Under the pieces are notes generated by a model, which was given only the letters and a program-made list of their open reading frames with translations, was not told the DNA's origin and made no database searches. From Lachnospiraceae bacterium (GTDB lineage Bacteria > Bacillota > Clostridia > Lachnospirales > Lachnospiraceae): a DNA stretch of 11,949 nt. The stretch spans positions 34,778 to 46,726 of the forward strand of contig DNJW01000083.1 in the NCBI GenBank assembly GCA_003488965.1, written 5' to 3'. The translations under genes were made by a program, and so were the position numbers. Below, one piece after another: positions 7,277 to 11,949 of this stretch. The number at the start of each line of letters is the position of its first letter. Positions within the stretch are counted from its first letter, which is position 1.

Positions 7277-8182
7277 ATGAATATTATACGTATGTCTGGC
7301 GGAATCGGCAATCAGATGTTCCAGTATGCGCTTTATCTGAAACTGACTTCGCTTGGGAAAGAGGTAAAATTTGATGATGTAACGGAATATGAACTGGATA
7401 ACGCAAGACCGATTATGCTTTCGGTTTTTGGGATTGACTATCCGAAAGCCACAAGGGAAGAACTGGTGAAGATTACGGACGCATCCATGCATCCGTTAAG
7501 CAGAGTGCGCCGTAAAATATTCGGAAGGAGGAGCGGCGAGTATCATGAAGCTTCCGTGGATTATGACGCAGCAGTATTAGAAAAAGAAAATGCATATTTA
7601 TGCGGATGCTTTCAAAGCGAGCGGTATTTTAAGGATATTGAATCTCAGGTAAGGCAGACATACCAGTTTAGAAATATTCTGATACCGGAGGAGATACAGG
7701 AAAAAATACAAAGCTATGAGAGACAGATAAAAGAAAGCATGTCTGTCAGTATACATATCCGGCGGGGAGATTATCTGGATGCTGCCGATGTGTACGGGGG
7801 AATCTGCACGGATGCCTATTATAACAAGGCAATAAGGTATATGATAGAAAGATATGAAACACCGCACTTTTTTGTTTTTACCAACGATACTTTCTGGGCG
7901 GAAAAATGGTGCGAAGTGAGAAACAGGGAAACGGGAAAAGAATTTACGGTCATTACGGGTACGGACGAGAAAACAGGATATATTGATTTAATGCTGATGA
8001 GCCGGTGCAAAGCCCATATTATTGCTAACAGCAGCTTCAGCTGGTGGGGAGCCTGGCTGGACGATTCTCCCGGAAAATGTGTGGCAGCTCCGGTAAAATG
8101 GCTTAATACCCGTGAATGCAGCGATATTTACACGAAAGACATGATAAGAATCAATGCGGCAGGGAAGATGGGCAGCAGTTAA
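7277..8182 (+). CDS. Family 11 glycosyltransferase, alpha-1,2-fucosyltransferase-like
   Basis: A 301-residue inverting glycosyltransferase of the GT11 family, which typically moves L-fucose from GDP-fucose to a terminal galactose in an alpha-1,2 linkage. The signatures are in order: N-terminal IIRMSGGIGNQMFQYAL (3-19); the GDP-sugar-binding HIRRGDY (160-166) with downstream CTDAYY (177-182); a FTNDTFWAEKW stretch (201-211); and NSSFSWWGAWL (251-261). Length matches bacterial members. The start at 7277 gives the standard short N-terminus and has a good ribosome site. It follows the second amidotransferase by 28 bases. No GDP-fucose synthesis genes (gmd, fcl, fkp) are visible, so the donor must come from elsewhere. 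A few GT11 relatives may use other deoxy-sugars, so fucose is probable rather than proven. Confidence 0.92.
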   Translation: MNIIRMSGGIGNQMFQYALYLKLTSLGKEVKFDDVTEYELDNARPIMLSVFGIDYPKATREELVKITDASMHPLSRVRRKIFGRRSGEYHEASVDYDAAVLEKENAYLCGCFQSERYFKDIESQVRQTYQFRNILIPEEIQEKIQSYERQIKESMSVSIHIRRGDYLDAADVYGGICTDAYYNKAIRYMIERYETPHFFVFTNDTFWAEKWCEVRNRETGKEFTVITGTDEKTGYIDLMLMSRCKAHIIANSSFSWWGAWLDDSPGKCVAAPVKWLNTRECSDIYTKDMIRINAAGKMGSS

Positions 8183-8207
8183 GCTGCCCCCCTGCAGAAG
8201 AAGCAGG
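8170..8207 (+). other. Two adjacent stem-loops at the end of the GT11 gene
   Basis: GGGCAGC (8170-8176) pairs with GCTGCCC (8183-8189) across the stop codon, with a six-base loop. CCTGC (8191-8195) then pairs with GCAGG (8203-8207). There is no T-run, so read-through to the next gene is expected. A role in mRNA stability or in limiting ribosome transit is inference. Confidence 0.4.
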
Positions 8208-8235
8208 ACTTGGTTAGGAGGAGAAAGGATATCAA

Positions 8236-9246
8236 TTGAAAGAAAAGCTGGTTTCGGTTATAGTGGCGGTATATAATATAGAAGAATATCTGCCCCGCTG
8301 CGTGGATTCCATTCTGGCGCAGACTTATAAAAATCTGGAAATTATTCTGGTAGATGACGGTTCGACGGATGATTCCGGCAGTATCTGCGATACCTATGCG
8401 CAAAAAGACGGACGGATATCCGTAATCCATAAAAAAAACGGGGGATTATCCGATGCGAGAAATGCGGGGCTTGATAAAGCTTCCGGAGAATATATCGGTT
8501 TTGTGGATGGGGATGACTGGATTGATGAGGATATGTACCGTGCCATGTATCAGGTCTGCGAGAAGGAGAATGCCCAGGTAGCCGCCTGCCGCTACAGACA
8601 GATAACAAAATCAGGCGTGATTGACGGCTCCGGCGGAAATAGTGTATCCTTATCAAGAGAAGAGGCGCTGGAAATATATGTATGTGGGGATGAAAGGTAC
8701 TTGATTTACAATTCCGTATGGAGCAAGCTTTTTGCCGAAAAGCTGATTAGGGGAATGCGTTTTCCGGTTGGGAAGAATTCGGAGGATATCATGTTCACCA
8801 CCAAGGCTTTCTGCAAAATGGAACGGCTGGCATATCTGGACCATGCTTATTATAACTATGTGCTGGACAGGGAAGGCAGTATTATGAATGAGAAGGCGGG
8901 AGAGCGGCGGCTGAAGGATGAACTTCCCTTTTGGCGGGAGCAGATTGCTTATATCCGCGGGGCCGGAATGCCGGAACTGTCGGATAAGGCAGCCTATCAT
9001 TTTTACCGGCGTCTTCTGTTTTATTATATTGATTTTATGGAGAATAAACAGACAAGAGCTTTTGCAGGAGAGATTGTCCGGCAGCTGCGGGATGACAGGA
9101 AAGTCATCCGGAGAATCTACAAGGAAGATTACGTGGCCATAGGGGACAGAGTACGGATGAAACTGATGTTATTGGCGCCGGGAATATACTATCTGGCGGT
9201 AAGGATTTATGACAGATATGTGATTCCTTTGCGCAGCAAGGGATAG
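8236..9246 (+). CDS. Family 2 glycosyltransferase, TTG start
   Basis: A 336-residue GT-A enzyme. The N-terminal domain is textbook GT2: VSVIVAVYNIEEYLPRCVDS, then VDDGSTDDSG with DDGS at 40-43, GGLSDARNAGL (69-79) and the metal/nucleotide-binding FVDGDDWID (DGDD at 91-94). NSEDIMFT (181-188) fits the acceptor-side acidic residue, and YYNYVLDREGSIM (205-217) is typical of capsule-type members. The C-terminal roughly 110 residues are basic and amphipathic, perhaps for membrane association; no clear transmembrane helix is seen. The start is TTG at 8236: an in-frame stop lies at 8215-8217, no ATG or GTG precedes the catalytic domain, and AAAGGA (8224-8229) behind AGGAGGAG supports it. The weak start may lower translation relative to neighbours. 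It adds one sugar to the lipid-linked repeat unit; donor unknown. Confidence 0.92.
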   Translation: MKEKLVSVIVAVYNIEEYLPRCVDSILAQTYKNLEIILVDDGSTDDSGSICDTYAQKDGRISVIHKKNGGLSDARNAGLDKASGEYIGFVDGDDWIDEDMYRAMYQVCEKENAQVAACRYRQITKSGVIDGSGGNSVSLSREEALEIYVCGDERYLIYNSVWSKLFAEKLIRGMRFPVGKNSEDIMFTTKAFCKMERLAYLDHAYYNYVLDREGSIMNEKAGERRLKDELPFWREQIAYIRGAGMPELSDKAAYHFYRRLLFYYIDFMENKQTRAFAGEIVRQLRDDRKVIRRIYKEDYVAIGDRVRMKLMLLAPGIYYLAVRIYDRYVIPLRSKG

Positions 9247-9258
9247 GAAAGGGAGAGA

Positions 9259-9882
9259 ATGATGCTTTTAAAAGAGGATTCATTGGCAGCTGTATTAGTT
9301 GGAGATTGGAGTAAATCATTTATTCAGCCGGATTGGATAGCGGAAAATGTATATGAAAAACATGAGATAGAAATCGGTGTGAATGGACAAGGGGTGGACT
9401 TTACTGTTTCCTACAGATGCGATAACATTATTATTTCACCGGAGCAGGACAGAGTAATGTTTTCAGCGGCAAATATAGATAACATAACAGTGGGTACATT
9501 GTGCCGGTGTCTGAATAACTTTATAGAAAAAGCATATACGCCATCCATGATTGCCTATGGACTAAATAGTGATTTTGAAGAAGAGGACGGAAGTATTTTT
9601 GCCGAAATATTGGACGGTATGGGAGATGCCAATACTATTATAGAAAATGGATACGAAATTGTAGATACGCAAATTAGCCGCATATTAAAAGGAAGTAATG
9701 GAAAAATAATAAATATGAATTCCGGACTGGAAAACGGAAGGCTGAAAGTGCATTTTAATGAGCATCATGAGGGCGGAGAGAGCCGGCCGGTATTTGATGC
9801 CGAAAGTATTAATGGATTTATACAAGAATGCTGCCGGATTATGGAAAGCTTAGGATATGAACTGGAAGGTGAGGAATTGTGA
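9259..9882 (+). CDS. Uncharacterised acidic protein, first gene of unknown cassette
   Basis: A 207-residue soluble, strongly acidic protein with no signal peptide or membrane segment. I cannot name its family with confidence. Visible features are GDWSKSFIQPDWIAENVY (15-32), a probable beta-rich middle (EIEIGVNGQGVDFTVSY, then NIIISPEQDRVMFSA), a Cys-containing helix (TLCRCLNNFIEKAY), and an acidic turn FEEEDG followed by GYEIVDTQISRIL. The last 30 residues form a likely helix. The general beta/alpha layout reminds me of sporadically distributed accessory proteins of the TIGR04255 kind, but this is only a hint. Two ATGs (9259, 9262) follow GGGAG at 9251-9255; either could be used. It starts 12 bases after the GT2 gene and overlaps the next gene by four bases, so co-translation is likely. 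No glycan-enzyme motif is seen. Confidence 0.8.
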   Translation: MMLLKEDSLAAVLVGDWSKSFIQPDWIAENVYEKHEIEIGVNGQGVDFTVSYRCDNIIISPEQDRVMFSAANIDNITVGTLCRCLNNFIEKAYTPSMIAYGLNSDFEEEDGSIFAEILDGMGDANTIIENGYEIVDTQISRILKGSNGKIINMNSGLENGRLKVHFNEHHEGGESRPVFDAESINGFIQECCRIMESLGYELEGEEL

Positions 9883-10148
9883 TAAAAACCAATTATAGAA
9901 AGAAAGCGTTTGGAGATAAGGCGTATTGGGAATCAGGGACAGGACATTCCCAAAGTACGAAAGGGTATACGGTTAGAAAAAGCGAAACAATTAAGATAAT
10001 TCAAAAGAGAGAAGATGAAAGTACATTTTCTGGATACCGGAGAGTAAATTATGCAGAACAGAAAATGCAGGAGGTTTACAGAAAGTATAATAACATGTTA
10101 GGAGGAAACGAGTGTCTTTGGGGAACGAAAAAAATGGATACTCAATAG
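9879..10148 (+). CDS. Small basic uncharacterised protein, second gene of unknown cassette
   Basis: An 89-residue protein, rich in Lys, Arg and Tyr and net positive, that matches nothing I recognise. It begins at a GTG whose last two bases form part of the upstream stop codon (GTGA overlap), with GAGG at 9871-9874, a layout typical of translational coupling. The N-terminal half (GTGHSQSTKGYTVRKSE) looks flexible; residues about 55-72 could form a helix. There is no hydrophobic segment. Its last 37 bases overlap the start of the next gene in another frame. Its opposite charge to the preceding acidic protein makes a direct complex conceivable, which is inference only. It might instead be a nucleic-acid-binding accessory. 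Reality as a gene rests on the coupling and full use of the space between its neighbours. Confidence 0.65.
   Translation: MIKTNYRKKAFGDKAYWESGTGHSQSTKGYTVRKSETIKIIQKREDESTFSGYRRVNYAEQKMQEVYRKYNNMLGGNECLWGTKKMDTQ
10100..10105 (+). promoter_or_regulatory. Perfect ribosome binding site inside the small upstream gene
   Basis: AGGAGG lies six bases before the GTG at 10112. It decides the start of the third cassette gene and places it 37 bases inside the coding region of the second. Confidence 0.75.
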
Positions 10149-11029
10149 GAAAGAGCATTCATTTTACATATAAACAGGATATGGACAGAGAATTTCTCTG
10201 TCAGGGGGATATTCTGGAAATTACTGACGGACTGCGGGCAGTGCTGGGGGAAGTGCATCCATATTTTTTGCACAAGCACTACAGATATTTTATGGTTTTG
10301 TCGCAAAGCTGCGATTTGGTGCGAAGAGACGGCAAAACTTGCAAAACGCCGTATATCACGTTGGCGGCGGTCAGAAGCTATTCTTCTTTTTTAAAAAAAA
10401 TGCTGATAAGCGGAAAGTTTGTGGAAGAAGCTTCCGGTTTTCTGCTTATGGATGAAAAAAGAAAAGAAAGGGCTTATCAGCTTATTGAACGAGTATATAA
10501 TAATACAGAACCGGAGTATTTTTTCTTATACAAAGAAGACGCGTTGGAATTCCCTGAATCAATGGTGGCATATTTAAAAGTATCTATCGCATTAAAGAGT
10601 AAGGAACACTATGAGAAATGTCTGTCGGCTAAGAAATTGGAATTGGCAGATGAATTTAAAGCAAAGTTGGGATGGCTGGTGGGGAACATGTATTCCCGTG
10701 TCGGAACGGCGGACTGGGAAGGCGTTATGACGGTTCGGGAAAAGCAGGAAATGCTGAATAATGATTTGAATTCTATGTGTATTATAGGAAGTAAAGAACA
10801 GCTAAATCAGTTAAAAAAGGAATTAGAAGAAAAAAAGGAGCAAATGAGCAGCCATAAGGACGCGGCGACTTTCATTTCCGATATTATAATAAAGACAAAA
10901 TATGAGAAAGCTATGGATATTATAGAGGAAGTGCTGAGAACTTCAAGCAAAAAAATACCGTTGGAAGAAAAGGACAGATTATTGAAAGCTATAAAAAGCA
11001 GGAGTGCTTTGAAGGCTTTGCTTTCATAG
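10112..11029 (+). CDS. Uncharacterised protein with QGDI and SQSCDLV motifs, third gene of unknown cassette
   Basis: A 305-residue soluble protein of unknown function. Three parts are visible. Residues 28-75 hold LCQGDIL (29-35) and YFMVLSQSCDLVRRDGK (59-75). Similar QGDI and SQ-x-CD patterns occur, as far as I recall, in uncharacterised proteins of bacterial accessory regions, but I cannot give a family name. A middle region contains a conserved-looking GWLVGNMYSRVGTADW (187-202). The C-terminal third is a charged probable coiled coil (about 228-246, LNQLKKELEEKKEQ) followed by helices (IIIKTKYEKAMDIIEEVL) and a basic tail. There is no membrane segment. It starts at GTG with a perfect ribosome site and overlaps the preceding gene by 37 bases. 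The next gene starts 17 bases after its stop. Cys68 with Asp69 could be a catalytic or metal site; this is speculative. The gene is secure, the function unknown. Confidence 0.85.
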   Translation: MSLGNEKNGYSIGKSIHFTYKQDMDREFLCQGDILEITDGLRAVLGEVHPYFLHKHYRYFMVLSQSCDLVRRDGKTCKTPYITLAAVRSYSSFLKKMLISGKFVEEASGFLLMDEKRKERAYQLIERVYNNTEPEYFFLYKEDALEFPESMVAYLKVSIALKSKEHYEKCLSAKKLELADEFKAKLGWLVGNMYSRVGTADWEGVMTVREKQEMLNNDLNSMCIIGSKEQLNQLKKELEEKKEQMSSHKDAATFISDIIIKTKYEKAMDIIEEVLRTSSKKIPLEEKDRLLKAIKSRSALKALLS

Positions 11030-11046
11030 GAAAGGATTACAAATAT

Positions 11047-11730
11047 ATGAGTGAATATAAAAACGGAAGGTTGCAGCTTCCCAACGTAACCTTGGCAGCC
11101 ATGGACAGTGTACGGGTAAAGGCTACGGTAAAAGCTTTGGAATACAGCATGAAAAGCATTGATTTCGGCGAGGTAATTCTGATTACCCATAGAAAGCCCT
11201 TTATGCTTCCTAAAGGAATAACCTACAGACATATTGAAAAATTAAAAAATATTGATGCGTTTAATTATAATATGATATATAAAATACATGAATATATCCA
11301 TACGGACTACATGCTTCTGGTGCACTATGACGGCTTTGTTGTAAACCCGGATATGTGGAGGGATGAATTCCTGGAATATGATTATATCGGTTCCCCCTTT
11401 CCCCTTCCTAAAGATGATTTTTCTTACCGGGATGTGAACGGGAATATCTGCCGGGTAGGAAACAGCGTATCCATACGGAGCAAGCGCCTCTTGGAGTTTC
11501 CGGCAAAGACAGGAATCCCCTTTGAGGCAGACCATGGATTTTTCAATGAAGACGGTTTTATCTGCTGTAAAAACAGACATTTGTTTGAGGCAGCAGGTAT
11601 GAAATATGCGCCCCTGGAGGTTGCAAAATATTTCGGACATGAAACCATGATACCGGAGGTGGAGGGCATACGTCCCTTTGTGTTCCATAAATGGGCGGGC
11701 ACGAATGGGGAATATCCGAAGTTTTATTAA
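11047..11730 (+). CDS. DUF5672-type glycosyltransferase-like protein
   Basis: A 227-residue soluble protein with the pattern of DUF5672, a glycosyltransferase-like domain common in polysaccharide loci. It shows LPNVTLAAMDSV (11-22), a strand-helix unit ending GEVILITH (41-48), and the donor-site-like DYMLLVHYDGFVVNPDMW (87-104), in which D95 could bind metal. These are followed by EYDYIGSPF (110-118), RVGNSVSIRS (136-145), NEDGFICC (167-174) and the C-terminal FVFHKWAGTN (211-220). Length is close to the domain alone, with no extra modules. ATG 11047 follows GGAAAGGA (11029-11036). It is 17 bases behind the unknown cassette and is the last supported gene of the co-directional run. It probably transfers a sugar to the glycan; donor and acceptor cannot be inferred. 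Confidence 0.85.
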   Translation: MSEYKNGRLQLPNVTLAAMDSVRVKATVKALEYSMKSIDFGEVILITHRKPFMLPKGITYRHIEKLKNIDAFNYNMIYKIHEYIHTDYMLLVHYDGFVVNPDMWRDEFLEYDYIGSPFPLPKDDFSYRDVNGNICRVGNSVSIRSKRLLEFPAKTGIPFEADHGFFNEDGFICCKNRHLFEAAGMKYAPLEVAKYFGHETMIPEVEGIRPFVFHKWAGTNGEYPKFY

Positions 11731-11801
11731 GAGGCTGAGGAATATTCTGACAATATATTTCATGAAAATCCAAGTGTGCCGGGCATTTCACTGCGCCCAA
11801 T

Positions 11802-11824
11802 ATAAAAAAGTGGCTTCGCCACTT
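11802..11824 (-). terminator. Possible intrinsic terminator on the minus strand
   Basis: AAGTGGC (11808-11814) and GCCACTT (11818-11824) form a 7-pair stem with a three-base loop. Read on the minus strand, the stem runs into a string of six Ts (two within the stem) followed by ATA, the form of a rho-independent terminator. On the + strand the A-run is upstream, so it would not end the operon by the standard mechanism. A convergent gene to the right would explain it; none is visible in the remaining 125 bases. Confidence 0.4.
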
Positions 11825-11889
11825 CATGAAGAACCTACGGTTCTTCATGAATTTATGTCCTTCTGGCAAAGGACTTTCCTATAAAGGAA
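11808..11889 (+). repeat. Cluster of four consecutive palindromes in the 3' gene-free region
   Basis: Four hairpins follow one another. The first is the 7-pair stem at 11808-11824. The second is a perfect 13-pair stem, TTCATGAAGAACC (11823-11835) with GGTTCTTCATGAA (11839-11851), around a TAC loop. The third is GTCCTT (11857-11862) with AAGGAC (11869-11874). The last is TTCCT (11876-11880) with AGGAA (11885-11889). The stretch 11731-11949 holds no gene I can support. The arrangement resembles a composite of interspersed palindromic repeats at an operon end, or a structured 3' RNA. Confidence 0.65.
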
Positions 11890-11949
11890 CAAAAACATTC
11901 GGACAGAGGTCCTCATGTTTTATGGTCGCAGTTCCATGGCACAAAAAGG

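Noticed and set aside
11761..11883. A 40-codon frame from the ATG at 11761 across the palindromes.
   Set aside because: It is made largely of the hairpin arms, lacks a ribosome site and has no protein-like features.
11915..11949. A possible gene start at ATG 11915 with AGAGG upstream, running off the window end.
   Set aside because: Only eleven codons are visible, too few to support a gene.

Overview
The window looks like part of a surface-polysaccharide (capsule or cell-wall glycan) biosynthesis locus from a low-to-mid G+C Firmicute. It is most probably a gut clostridium of the Lachnospiraceae type. This rests on strong AGGAGG-type ribosome binding sites, tight co-directional packing, ATG/GTG/TTG start use and the gene families present. 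The taxonomic call is an inference; no rRNA or housekeeping marker is present. Every supported gene lies on the + strand with short junctions, so the window reads as one long transcription unit whose promoter, initiating sugar transferase, flippase and polymerase must lie outside it.

Left part (1-9246), glycan genes. In order: a polysaccharide-deacetylase-like protein of the RHDV (WbmS-like) type; a first glutamine-dependent asparagine-synthase-like amidotransferase; a family 4 glycosyltransferase; a membrane-anchored SGNH/GDSL-like protein; a second asparagine-synthase-like amidotransferase; a family 11 (alpha-1,2-fucosyltransferase-like) enzyme; and a family 2 glycosyltransferase starting at TTG. 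The glycosyltransferases would assemble a repeat unit. The AsnB-like enzymes probably amidate carboxyl groups on sugars or substituents, and the SGNH and deacetylase-like proteins may add or remove acyl groups. Fucose transfer suggests, without proving, host-glycan mimicry.

Right part (9259-11029), unknown cassette. Three tightly coupled genes (207, 89 and 305 codons) match no family I can name with confidence. The first two overlap by 4 bases and the last two by 37 bases. They do not look like glycan enzymes, and short samples of their DNA are A+T-richer than much of the neighbouring locus. They are followed 17 bases later by a DUF5672-type glycosyltransferase-like gene (11047-11730), so the cassette is embedded in the glycan operon. 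This is the best candidate for an undescribed system here; its role is open.

Junctions. Several gene junctions carry stem-loops (2840-2873, 4049-4079, 5225-5310, 8170-8207). The junction before the second amidotransferase also holds an exact 25-base direct repeat. The window ends in a gene-free stretch (11731-11949) with four consecutive palindromes. The first of these reads as an intrinsic terminator on the minus strand, which suggests the end of the operon and perhaps a convergent neighbour.
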